A stretch of DNA of 6,705 nucleotides from Pseudomonadota bacterium (GTDB lineage Bacteria; Pseudomonadota; Alphaproteobacteria; Caulobacterales; Caulobacteraceae). The position numbers were made by a program, and so were the translations under genes. The notes under the pieces were generated by a model. The model made no database searches and had not been told where the DNA came from. It saw only the letters and a list, made by a program, of their open reading frames with translations. Below are positions 1-6,327 of the stretch, in pieces; within the stretch, counting starts at the first letter, position 1, and each line of letters opens with the position of its first letter. The stretch lies in the NCBI GenBank assembly GCA_023436945.1, contig JAEZHG010000199.1:1-6705 (forward strand), written 5' to 3'.

Positions 1-1
1 A

Positions 2-1354
2 GCCCCGGTTGCTGCTGAAACACCAAAGGTCGACGTCCCCGCTGCCGCCGTCGGGGCCGCTGACGCCGGTGCGACCGGGAACTATGTCTTCAAGCTGCCC
101 GACGTGGGCGAAGGCACGGCCGAAGCGGAACTGGTCGGCTGGCACGTGGCTGTGGGCGATGTGGTCGAAGAAGACCAGATCGTTGCCGAGGTGATGACCG
201 ACAAGGCTACGGTGGAACTGACCTCGCCCGTCGCGGGCAAGGTGGTTCAACTGCACGGCGAGGCGGGCCAAGCCCTGCCGGTGGGCGGTCCGCTGGTCAG
301 CTTTGATGTCGAGGGCGCGGGCAATGTGGCTGCGGCTCCGGCGCCGGCACCTGTTGCTGCGGCGGCTCCCACTCCGGCCAAGGCCGAGGCTCCGAAGGCC
401 GCTCTGGCTCCCAAGCCTGCGGCCAAGATCGATGCCAAGCCCGTTCCGGCCCTGACGGGTCGCAAACCGGGCGAGCGTCCGCTGGCTTCGCCTGCGGTGC
501 GCCAGCGTGCGCGTGATCTGGGTATCGATCTGGTCTTCGTGCCGGGTTCGGGGCCTGCGGGCCGTATCGAACATGCCGACCTTGATGGCTTTGTGGCACG
601 CGGTGGGGCTGTGGCTCCGGTGGCGGGTGGAGCGGCCTCACCCTATGCCAAGGCCGAGGGCACGACCGAGGTCAAGATCATCGGCCTGCGCCGTAAGATC
701 GCGGAAAAGATGGCCGAGAGCGTCCGTCGCATCCCCCACATCACCTATGTGGAAGAGATCGACATGACGGCTCTGGAAGAGCTGCGCGCCCACCTGAACG
801 CCCAGAATAAGGGCACCGGTAAGCCGAAGCTCAACGTCCTGCCCTTCATCGCCCGCGCCATCATCGTGGCCCTGAAGGACCAGCCGAACATCAACGCCAC
901 CTATGACGACGAGGCGGGTATCCTGACCCAGCACGCCGCCGTGCATCTGGGCATTGCCGCCCAGACGCCGAACGGCCTGATGGTGCCGGTGGTCCGTCAC
1001 GCCGAGGCGCGCGATGCCTATGACACCGCCCTTGAAATCGCCCGCGTTTCGGGTGCGGCCAAGGACGGTTCGGCCAAGCGCGAGGAACTGTCTGGTTCGA
1101 CCATCACCATCACCTCGCTGGGTACGCTGGGCGGTGTGGTGCACACCCCGATCATCAACCATCCGGAAGTTGCCATCATCGGCCCGAACAAGATCGCCGA
1201 GCGTGTGGTGGTCAAGGACGGCCAGATGGTCGTGCGCAAGATGATGAACCTGTCCTCCAGCTTCGATCACCGCATCGTCGACGGCCACGACGCGGCGGTC
1301 TTCGTTCAGAAGATCAAGAACCTGCTGGAAAATCCGGCAACCCTCTGGATGTAA
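2..1354 (+). CDS. bkdB: Branched-chain 2-oxo acid dehydrogenase E2 (lipoamide acyltransferase), 5' partial
   Basis: Cytoplasmic E2 core of a 2-oxo acid dehydrogenase complex; it transfers the acyl group from lipoyl-lysine to CoA. The frame is open from base 2, so the gene starts upstream; the GTG at 104 lies inside the lipoyl domain and is not the start. Of 450 visible residues: Ala/Pro-rich linker (1-26), lipoyl domain (about 27-105) with the lipoylated Lys in VMTDKATVE (Lys68, bases 203-205), a long Ala/Pro/Lys linker (106-158), the peripheral-subunit-binding domain (about 160-197, ASPAVRQRARDLGIDL), then the catalytic domain (about 220-450) ending with the active-site motif DHRIVDG (His423, Asp427). 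The lipoyl sequence (LPDVGEG, VMTDKATVEL.SPVAGKV) resembles branched-chain (BkdB) rather than pyruvate E2s, which I recall as having a METDKATME-type site. lpdA lies downstream in the same direction, and the stop is 4 bases before the next gene. Family is certain; substrate class is likely but not proven. Confidence 0.93.
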   Translation, partial: APVAAETPKVDVPAAAVGAADAGATGNYVFKLPDVGEGTAEAELVGWHVAVGDVVEEDQIVAEVMTDKATVELTSPVAGKVVQLHGEAGQALPVGGPLVSFDVEGAGNVAAAPAPAPVAAAAPTPAKAEAPKAALAPKPAAKIDAKPVPALTGRKPGERPLASPAVRQRARDLGIDLVFVPGSGPAGRIEHADLDGFVARGGAVAPVAGGAASPYAKAEGTTEVKIIGLRRKIAEKMAESVRRIPHITYVEEIDMTALEELRAHLNAQNKGTGKPKLNVLPFIARAIIVALKDQPNINATYDDEAGILTQHAAVHLGIAAQTPNGLMVPVVRHAEARDAYDTALEIARVSGAAKDGSAKREELSGSTITITSLGTLGGVVHTPIINHPEVAIIGPNKIAERVVVKDGQMVVRKMMNLSSSFDHRIVDGHDAAVFVQKIKNLLENPATLWM

Positions 1355-1358
1355 TGCG

Positions 1359-1823
1359 ATGAAGCGCGGCGCGGCTATAGTTCTAACAATGGCCGCGCTG
1401 TACGCGGCAGGGGAGGCGGCGGCGTGTACGATTGCGGATCCAGCCTTCGCGTTCTGGACGCCGCCAGCAGCCGTTGACGCTGAGGTGGTGCTCGTTCGAA
1501 GTGTGGAAGCTCGCGCGTGGGAACGAGGTAACGCCTATGAAGCCGAGTTCAAACCATTAGGCGACAGCCCGCGCCAAGACCTGGGGATCTATCGTTGGGC
1601 TACAGATAACGACTGTAGTCCATCGAGATCCGTTAGTGTGGGTGAGCGCGTATTGTTGCTGATCGAAGGTGATCTGGAGCAGGTCAACGCAATTCGTAAT
1701 CGGGGGAGATCGCCTAGCTCTCCTCTTGAACCCTATCGAGATTTTCCTCTCGTTTTCTCACCACGAGAGCCAGCAGAAGTCTCTGATCTTCTTAAAATAT
1801 ATCAACCATTCAATACGCGTTGA
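1359..1823 (+). CDS. Small secreted protein of unknown function, possible NTR/TIMP-like fold
   Basis: I do not recognise this 154-residue protein. It begins with a clear signal peptide: basic MKR, a hydrophobic stretch to about residue 17, then small residues GEAAA before Cys23. Cleavage by signal peptidase I after Ala22 is most likely; a lipoprotein site is possible but AAAC is a poor lipobox. The mature part has two cysteines (23 and 86), which could form a disulfide. The pattern is an N-terminal Cys, a beta-rich stretch around AEVVLVRSVEAR, YEAEFKPLG, then Cys86 and GERVLLLIEGD. It resembles bacterial proteins of the netrin/TIMP OB-fold type, but this is inference from layout only. It starts 4 bases after the bkdB stop and ends 3 bases before lpdA, so it should be co-transcribed. 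Start context is weak (GGA 9 bases before ATG). G+C falls to about 40% near the 3' end, and ATA and CTA codons appear early, unlike its neighbours, which suggests acquisition. Confidence 0.75.
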   Translation: MKRGAAIVLTMAALYAAGEAAACTIADPAFAFWTPPAAVDAEVVLVRSVEARAWERGNAYEAEFKPLGDSPRQDLGIYRWATDNDCSPSRSVSVGERVLLLIEGDLEQVNAIRNRGRSPSSPLEPYRDFPLVFSPREPAEVSDLLKIYQPFNTR

Positions 1824-1826
1824 ACC

Positions 1827-3227
1827 ATGACCCAGAACCTTAAAACCAAAGTCCTGATCATTGGCGCGGGCACGGGCGGCTATGTGGCCGGTATCCGTTG
1901 CGGGCAGCTGGGGCTGGAGACCGTGCTGGTGGATGCGTCCGCTGGGCTCGGTGGCACCTGCCTGAATGTGGGCTGTATCCCGTCCAAGGCCATCATCCAT
2001 GCGGCGGGTAAGTATGAGACCGTGGCCAAGGCGGCATCGGATGCTGGCACGCTGGGCATTACGGCCTCGGCACCTGCCATCGACCTGAAAAAGACGGTCG
2101 AGTGGAAGGACGGCATCGTCAAGAAGCTGAACGGCGGGGTTTCGGCCCTGCTTAAGAAGGCCAAGGTCAAAGTCATCAAGGGCTGGGCCACCTTCTCGGA
2201 TGCCAAAACCTGCATCGTGGCGACCGAGGATGGCGACATCCGCATCACCGCCGAGCATGTCATTCTGGCGACGGGTTCGGAACCTGTCGAACTGCCGTTC
2301 CTGCCGTTCGGCGGTGACGTGATTTCCTCGACCGAGGCCTTGAGCCTGCCGGAAGTGCCGAAGAAGCTGGTTGTCGTTGGCGGCGGCTACATCGGTCTGG
2401 AACTGGGTATCGCCTACCGCAAGCTGGGGGCCGAGGTCGCCATTGTGGAAATGGCCGAGCGCATCCTGCCGCTCTATGACAAGGCCCTGACCGATCCGGT
2501 CGCCAAATGGCTGGAGCGTCACGGCGTCGAGCTTTACCTCGGTGCGCGCGCCGGTGGCTTTGGTGACGGCAAGCTGAACGTCACGGACAAGGACGGCAAT
2601 CCGCTGCAACTGGCCGCCGACAAGGTGCTGGTGACCGTGGGCCGCCGCGCCCGCACCAAGGGCTGGGGTCTCGAAAATATGGGCGTGGCCATGGACGGCC
2701 CGTTCGTGAAGATCGACGACCGCTGCGCCACGTCGATGAAGAATGTCTGGGCCATCGGCGATCTGACGGGCGAGCCGATGCTGGCGCACAAGGGGTCGGC
2801 ACAGGGCGAGGTCGTGGCCGAGATCATCGCGGGCCATAACAAGCGTTTCGATCCGACCACCATCGCCGCTGTCTGCTTTACCGAGCCGGAAATCGTCTCG
2901 GCGGGTCTGGGTGTCTCGGACGTCGAAGGCCGCGACGATGTCATTCAGGCGGTCTTCCCGTTTGCTGCCATCGGCCGTGCGCTGGCTATCGAGGCAGGCG
3001 AGGACGGCGGCTTTGTGCGCGTGATCGCGTCTAAGTCCGATCATCGCCTGCTGGGTATTCAGGCCGTCGGCCAGCACGTCAGCGAACTGTCCAACAGCTT
3101 CGCCCAGATGCTCGAAATGGGCGCTGTTCTGGAAGACGTTGCCGGCACCATCCACGTCCACCCGACGCTCGGCGAAGCCTTCCATGAGGCTTCCTTGCGG
3201 GCTCTGGGCCACGCTATTCATATTTGA
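1827..3227 (+). CDS. lpdA: Dihydrolipoyl dehydrogenase (E3)
   Basis: FAD-dependent pyridine nucleotide-disulfide oxidoreductase that reoxidises dihydrolipoyl groups on E2 with NAD+; a cytoplasmic homodimer in the known family. The 466-residue length is typical. Visible motifs in order: FAD-binding [10 protein letters not shown] (12-21); redox-active disulfide [13 protein letters not shown] (Cys45, Cys50); ATG motif (148-150); NAD-binding [13 protein letters not shown] (182-194); second FAD motif [15 protein letters not shown] (309-323); dimerisation domain ending in the catalytic HPTLGE (His445, Glu450). The ATG at 1827 puts the FAD motif at the normal distance from the N terminus. No purine-rich ribosome-binding site precedes it (CGCGTTGAACC), and the upstream stop is only 3 bases away, so translation probably depends on coupling to the small secreted-protein gene. 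Its position after bkdB suggests it serves the branched-chain complex (an LpdV-like role), though it could also be shared with other 2-oxo acid dehydrogenases. Confidence 0.97.
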   Translation: MTQNLKTKVLIIGAGTGGYVAGIRCGQLGLETVLVDASAGLGGTCLNVGCIPSKAIIHAAGKYETVAKAASDAGTLGITASAPAIDLKKTVEWKDGIVKKLNGGVSALLKKAKVKVIKGWATFSDAKTCIVATEDGDIRITAEHVILATGSEPVELPFLPFGGDVISSTEALSLPEVPKKLVVVGGGYIGLELGIAYRKLGAEVAIVEMAERILPLYDKALTDPVAKWLERHGVELYLGARAGGFGDGKLNVTDKDGNPLQLAADKVLVTVGRRARTKGWGLENMGVAMDGPFVKIDDRCATSMKNVWAIGDLTGEPMLAHKGSAQGEVVAEIIAGHNKRFDPTTIAAVCFTEPEIVSAGLGVSDVEGRDDVIQAVFPFAAIGRALAIEAGEDGGFVRVIASKSDHRLLGIQAVGQHVSELSNSFAQMLEMGAVLEDVAGTIHVHPTLGEAFHEASLRALGHAIHI

Positions 3228-3245
3228 GCAGAGCTGGCCTAAGTC

Positions 3246-3279
3246 TCTCTAAGCTATAAAATTATATCTCAGAGATTTT
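3246..3279 (+). terminator. Candidate weak terminator after lpdA
   Basis: Nineteen bases past the lpdA stop, 3246-3259 and 3262-3275 form an imperfect hairpin with 12 of 14 positions paired around a central AA (outer TCTCT/AGAGA, inner TATAA/TTATA). TTTT follows at 3276-3279. The stem is AT-rich, so termination may be inefficient. The element overlaps the stop and last codons of the convergent gene on the - strand. On the - strand no T-run follows it. Confidence 0.4.
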
Positions 3280-3948
3280 GGGGATTGTATTAAGAGCGAA
3301 AGCGCAACGAAGCAGTTCGGCTTCTAAGAAGCGCTTTCGCTCGCCGCTGGCGTTTGGTAATTCTGTTTTAATTTTTGAAGTAATTTCGATCAACTCGTCG
3401 ATCTGTTTTTCTGGATCTCCGGAGAATCCAGCAAATATTCTACGAGCTATCGGTTTAAGTTCGAGTTTGTTCTTTTTTATCTGACTTGATTGAATCGTAA
3501 TTTCTAGCAGTAGAAACGATATTGAATGGATCAGTTTTTCTCGATTAGACTCAGGAAATTTACCTCCACTAGTTGGAAAAGAAAGATTCGTAATCCTGTC
3601 GCCAATGTGATCTTGATCGAGGGTTACTTCTTTCCATGAGTGCGCGAATATATTTCTTATCTTTCTGAGGTTTAAAAGGTCAGAATATTGATCTGTAGTA
3701 ATTAATCCTAGGGCGTGACAGGCTTCAATTCGTGTAGAGAAATTTCCTAAAGGCGCGTTGAAGCCGCTTAGAATTTTTTCAGCCGATTTTCCTTCAATCA
3801 AAAAAACGCTGAGGAGTTCTCCAAGGCGTTCTTCTGCGAATGATGCCATGCAGAGAACTAAGCCTCGATCATCGAGTAGTCTGAGCGATTTTTGAAGGTC
3901 ATTGTAGTTCTTAAATTCGTCGTGCTTCTGCGCTTCGACATTGTCCAC
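3262..3948 (-). CDS. MltR/HEPN-like protein with RxxxxH motif, likely horizontally acquired
   Basis: A 228-residue cytoplasmic protein without signal peptide or membrane segment. Residues about 25-105 look like the MltR-type HEPN domain: DRGLVLCMASFAEERLGELL, then FNAPLGNFSTRIEACHALGLI, then LRKIRNIFAHSW. The last contains the HEPN R-x4-H motif (Arg98, His103; bases 3655-3657 and 3640-3642), which in many HEPN proteins forms an RNase active site. MltR itself is described as a mannitol operon repressor without a classical DNA-binding domain, so the name says little about function; no mannitol genes are present. The tail (about 155-228) is charged, helical and not recognised. The GTG start at 3948 is chosen because GGGGGAG lies 7 bases upstream (3962-3956); ATGs at 3953 and 3941 are out of frame. 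G+C is about 33-37% in lines counted, with codons such as AGA, against about 68% in thrS, which strongly suggests transfer. No antitoxin or partner gene adjoins it. Domain call moderate; function unknown. Confidence 0.8.
   Translation of the reverse strand: MDNVEAQKHDEFKNYNDLQKSLRLLDDRGLVLCMASFAEERLGELLSVFLIEGKSAEKILSGFNAPLGNFSTRIEACHALGLITTDQYSDLLNLRKIRNIFAHSWKEVTLDQDHIGDRITNLSFPTSGGKFPESNREKLIHSISFLLLEITIQSSQIKKNKLELKPIARRIFAGFSGDPEKQIDELIEITSKIKTELPNASGERKRFLEAELLRCAFALNTIPKISEI
3294..3342. repeat. Perfect 12-bp inverted repeat inside the 3' end of the HEPN-like gene
   Basis: GAGCGAAAGCGC (3294-3305) and its exact complement GCGCTTTCGCTC (3331-3342) flank a 25-base spacer. The spacer itself contains GAAGC/GCTTC (3309-3313, 3320-3324), so a nested hairpin can form on either strand's RNA. 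It lies in the codons for roughly residues 203-219. It is more GC-rich than the surrounding gene, and no T-run follows on either strand. It could fold at the 3' end of read-through lpdA mRNA or in the HEPN transcript. Confidence 0.7.
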
Positions 3949-3978
3949 TTCATCTCTCCCCCGTAGCCTTGTTAGGAG

Positions 3979-3984
3979 AGTATA
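3979..3984 (-). promoter_or_regulatory. Possible -10 box for the HEPN-like gene
   Basis: On the - strand the sequence TATACT lies 31 bases upstream of the GTG start, in an AT-rich patch (TATATA). It matches five of six consensus -10 positions. No convincing -35 hexamer is found at 16-18 bases (TATGGG at 17). Because the thrS terminator lies just upstream, the gene needs its own promoter, and this is the best candidate in the gap. Confidence 0.3.
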
Positions 3985-4009
3985 TATGGCGGATGTAAGC
4001 GCCCATAGA

Positions 4010-4041
4010 AAAAGCCGCCGGAGTTTCCCTCGGCGGCTTTT
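4010..4041 (-). terminator. Strong rho-independent terminator of thrS, bidirectional form
   Basis: AAAAGCCGCCG (4010-4020) and CGGCGGCTTTT (4031-4041) form a perfect 11-bp stem with a 10-base loop. Read on the - strand the GC stem is followed by a run of five T's, 24 bases after the thrS stop codon. On the + strand it also ends in TTTT, so it can stop transcription arriving from the lpdA side. Confidence 0.92.
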
Positions 4042-4064
4042 CTGTATTCGGGCTCTAGAGGGCC

Positions 4065-6014
4065 TTAGACGTTGTGTTCGACACCGTCGCGGGCGCGTTT
4101 CAGGTCCGGTGCCAGTGCCTCGTCCGTCAGCATGGCGATGGCTTCTTCGATCGTGACGATCGTTTGGGCTTGAGAGCCGAGGCGGCGGATGGCGACCTTG
4201 CCTTCTTCGGCTTCCTTGCGGCCGACGACGGCGATGACCGGCACCTTGTTCACCGAGTGCTCGCGAATCTTGTAGTTGATCTTCTCGTTGCGCAGGTCGA
4301 TCTCGGTGCGCAGGCCAGCGGCCTTGAACTTGGCGAGAACTTCCTCGGCATAGCCGTCGGCGTCAGACGTGATGGTGGTCACCACGGCCTGCGTCGGGGC
4401 CAGCCACAGCGGGAAGGCACCGGCGTAGTTTTCGATCATGATGCCGATGAAGCGCTCGAACGAGCCGAGGATCGCGCGGTGCAGCATGACCGGACGGTGC
4501 TTCTGGCCGTCTTCGGCGATGTAGGTCGCATCCAGACGTTCCGGCAGGACGTAGTCCAGCTGGATCGTGCCGCAGGTCCATTCACGGCCGATGGCGTCCT
4601 TGACGATGAAGTCCAGCTTCGGTGCATAGAAGGCACCGTCGCCCTCGGTCACGACAGGCTCGGTACCAGCGGCGCGGGCAGCCTCGGCCATCTGGGCCTC
4701 GGCCTTGTCCCAGAATTCCTCGGTACCGGCGCGCAGTTCCGGACGGGTGCCGAGCGAGATGTATTTGGTTTCCATGCCGAGGTCGGCGTGGACCGAGCGG
4801 GCCAGCTTGATGAAGTTGGCGGTCTCTTCGACGATCTGGTCTTCACGGCAGAAGATGTGGGCGTCGTCTTGGGTAAAGCCGCGCACGCGCATCAGGCCGT
4901 GCAGCGAGCCCGACGGCTCATAGCGGTGGCAAGCGCCGAACTCGGCCATACGCAGCGGCAGTTCGCGATACGAACGCTGGCCTTGATCGAAGATCTGCAC
5001 GTGGCCCGGGCAGTTCATCGGCTTCAGCGACAGGGTTTCACCCTCGACCGTCTCGCAGACGAACATGTTGGCGCGGTATTTGTCCCAGTGGCCCGAGGCT
5101 TCCCAGAATTTGCGGTCCAGAACCTGCGGGGTCTTCACCTCGACATAGCCAGCGGCGTCCAGACGGCGGCGCATATAGGCTTCCAGCACGCGCCACAGGA
5201 CCCAGCCCTTCGGGTGCCAGAAGACCATGCCGCGGCCTTCTTCCTGCATGTGGAAGAGCTCCATGGCCTTGCCGAGCTTGCGGTGGTCACGTTTCTCGGC
5301 TTCCTCGATGCGCTGCATGTAGGCGTCGAGGTCTTCCTTGGTCGCCCATGCGGTGCCGTAGATGCGTTGCAGCTGGGCGCGGTTGCTGTCACCGCGCCAA
5401 TAGGCACCGGCCAGCTTGGTCAGCTTGAAGGCCTTGCCCACGAATTTGGTCGAGGGGAAGTGCGGACCACGGCACAGATCCACCCAGTCACCCTGACGAT
5501 ACATGGTGATCGTCTCGGTTTCCGGCAGGTCGCGGATCAGCTCGGCCTTGTAGGCTTCGCCGATGCCTTCGAAATATTTGATGGCGTCGTTGCGGTCCCA
5601 GACCTCACGTTCCAGCTTGGCACCGCGATCGATGATTTCGGCCATCTTCTTCTCGATCTTCGGGAAGTCGTCGGTCGAGAAGGGCTCGTCGCGGGCGAAG
5701 TCGTAATAGAAGCCGTCTTCAATCGAAGGGCCGATGGTGACCTGCGTGCCCGGGAACAGTTCCTGCACGGCCTGCGCCAGCACGTGGGCGGCGTCGTGGC
5801 GGATGGTTTCCAGCGCTTCGGCGTCATCGCGCATCAGCAGGCGGAACTCGCCGTCGCCCTCGATCTCGCGGTGCAGGTCGCGCTGCTCGCCGTTCCACAC
5901 GACAAGGGCGGCCTTTTTCGCCAGCGAAGGCGAAATGGCAGAGGCGACGTCAAAGCCCGTCGAACCGGCTGGGTATTGGCGGACGGCGCCGTCTGGGAAG
6001 GTAAGGTTGATCAT
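4065..6014 (-). CDS. thrS: Threonyl-tRNA synthetase
   Basis: Class II aminoacyl-tRNA synthetase that charges tRNA-Thr; cytoplasmic and essential. The 649 residues are close to the family norm (about 640). Domains in order: N-terminal TGS domain (about 1-62); editing domain with HDAAH (His73, His77) and CRGPH (Cys181, His185), which removes mischarged serine; catalytic core with motif 1 around 270-297, motif 2 around 355-385 ([15 protein letters not shown]) and motif 3 around 508-522 ([14 protein letters not shown]); and the anticodon-binding domain (about 536-649). The zinc ligands expected for ThrRS are all present: Cys335 in KPMNCPGH, His386 in DDAHIF and His512 in MLHRAI. The ATG at 6014 overlaps the yidD stop as ATGA and has no strong ribosome-binding site, so translational coupling to yidD is likely. 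No T-box leader is present. The C terminus ends just before a strong terminator. Confidence 0.98.
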   Translation of the reverse strand: MINLTFPDGAVRQYPAGSTGFDVASAISPSLAKKAALVVWNGEQRDLHREIEGDGEFRLLMRDDAEALETIRHDAAHVLAQAVQELFPGTQVTIGPSIEDGFYYDFARDEPFSTDDFPKIEKKMAEIIDRGAKLEREVWDRNDAIKYFEGIGEAYKAELIRDLPETETITMYRQGDWVDLCRGPHFPSTKFVGKAFKLTKLAGAYWRGDSNRAQLQRIYGTAWATKEDLDAYMQRIEEAEKRDHRKLGKAMELFHMQEEGRGMVFWHPKGWVLWRVLEAYMRRRLDAAGYVEVKTPQVLDRKFWEASGHWDKYRANMFVCETVEGETLSLKPMNCPGHVQIFDQGQRSYRELPLRMAEFGACHRYEPSGSLHGLMRVRGFTQDDAHIFCREDQIVEETANFIKLARSVHADLGMETKYISLGTRPELRAGTEEFWDKAEAQMAEAARAAGTEPVVTEGDGAFYAPKLDFIVKDAIGREWTCGTIQLDYVLPERLDATYIAEDGQKHRPVMLHRAILGSFERFIGIMIENYAGAFPLWLAPTQAVVTTITSDADGYAEEVLAKFKAAGLRTEIDLRNEKINYKIREHSVNKVPVIAVVGRKEAEEGKVAIRRLGSQAQTIVTIEEAIAMLTDEALAPDLKRARDGVEHNV

Positions 6015-6247
6015 CGTTTGGTCTTAACTGGAGGGACGGGGTCGTAACCCGACCCGCCGAATGGATGGCATTTACAGAGACGGCGCACAGTCAGCCACCC
6101 CCCGCGAACCGGACCGTGCTGGATCAGCGCATCGCGTCCATAGTCCGAACAGGTCGGCAGGAAGCGGCACTGCTGGCCGATCAGGGGAGACAGCGTGACC
6201 TTATAGCCCCTATGGGCCGCACGGACACCGCGTTCATAGAGAGACAT
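6011..6247 (-). CDS. yidD: Membrane protein insertion efficiency factor YidD
   Basis: A 78-residue member of the YidD family, small inner-membrane-associated proteins thought to help YidC-dependent insertion. Family hallmarks are visible: [27 protein letters not shown] (residues 15-41) with Cys27 and Cys33, then [16 protein letters not shown] (58-73) with Cys58 and Cys60. The N terminus can form an amphipathic helix, and there is no cleavable signal. E. coli YidD is slightly longer (85 residues), so the length is normal. The ATG at 6247 is preceded by GAAGG with 5 bases of spacing. The stop overlaps the thrS start by four bases, so the two form a coupled pair. The usual yidC neighbourhood (rpmH, rnpA) is absent here. 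A plausible promoter lies in the 80-base gap upstream. Confidence 0.96.
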   Translation of the reverse strand: MSLYERGVRAAHRGYKVTLSPLIGQQCRFLPTCSDYGRDALIQHGPVRGGWLTVRRLCKCHPFGGSGYDPVPPVKTKR

Positions 6248-6285
6248 ATGTCCCTTCGCCGGAGGTGGTGAGAATGGTTGCAGGG

Positions 6286-6314
6286 CTTATCCCCTGTTAG
6301 GGACAGGGTTTCAA
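6286..6314 (-). promoter_or_regulatory. Candidate promoter of yidD-thrS with an inverted repeat in its spacer
   Basis: On the - strand TTGAAA (6314-6309, five of six -35 positions) and GATAAG (6291-6286, four of six -10 positions) are separated by exactly 17 bases. This would give a 5' leader of about 30 bases before the yidD ATG. The 17-base spacer is CCCTGT, CCCTA, ACAGGG: a perfect 6-bp inverted repeat that fills it completely and could be an operator. The remaining bases of the 6248-6327 gap show nothing else I can support. Confidence 0.4.
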
Positions 6315-6327
6315 CCCGCGCTTAGTC

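Noticed and set aside
104..106. GTG as the start codon of the E2 gene
   Set aside because: It lies inside the conserved LPDVGEG motif of the lipoyl domain, and the frame continues open to the left edge.
638..1288. 216-codon open frame on the - strand opposite bkdB
   Set aside because: Antisense shadow of the E2 catalytic domain, with no recognisable motif.
1758..3221. 487-codon open frame on the - strand opposite lpdA
   Set aside because: It mirrors lpdA, whose motifs are all intact on the + strand. Its product has no recognisable domain and an Asp/His/Gln/Arg-rich composition typical of antisense frames in GC-rich genes.
3951..3953. ATG just upstream of the HEPN-like gene as its start
   Set aside because: It is out of frame with the gene; the GTG at 3948 is in frame and better spaced from the Shine-Dalgarno.
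3941..4156. Short + strand open frame across the gap between the HEPN-like gene and thrS
   Set aside because: It runs through the thrS terminator stem and into the thrS coding end; Arg-rich and without a convincing start.
4074..6047. 657-codon open frame on the + strand opposite thrS
   Set aside because: It is the antisense shadow of thrS, with low-complexity composition and no domain; thrS is complete with all catalytic and zinc residues.
6015..6060. T-box or attenuator leader for thrS
   Set aside because: The thrS start overlaps the yidD coding sequence, so there is no leader, and no T-box-like bases are seen.
6292..6308. Terminator between the Fe-S scaffold gene and yidD
   Set aside because: The 6-bp hairpin is followed on the - strand by GATAAGCCC rather than a T-run, so it fits a promoter spacer better than a terminator.
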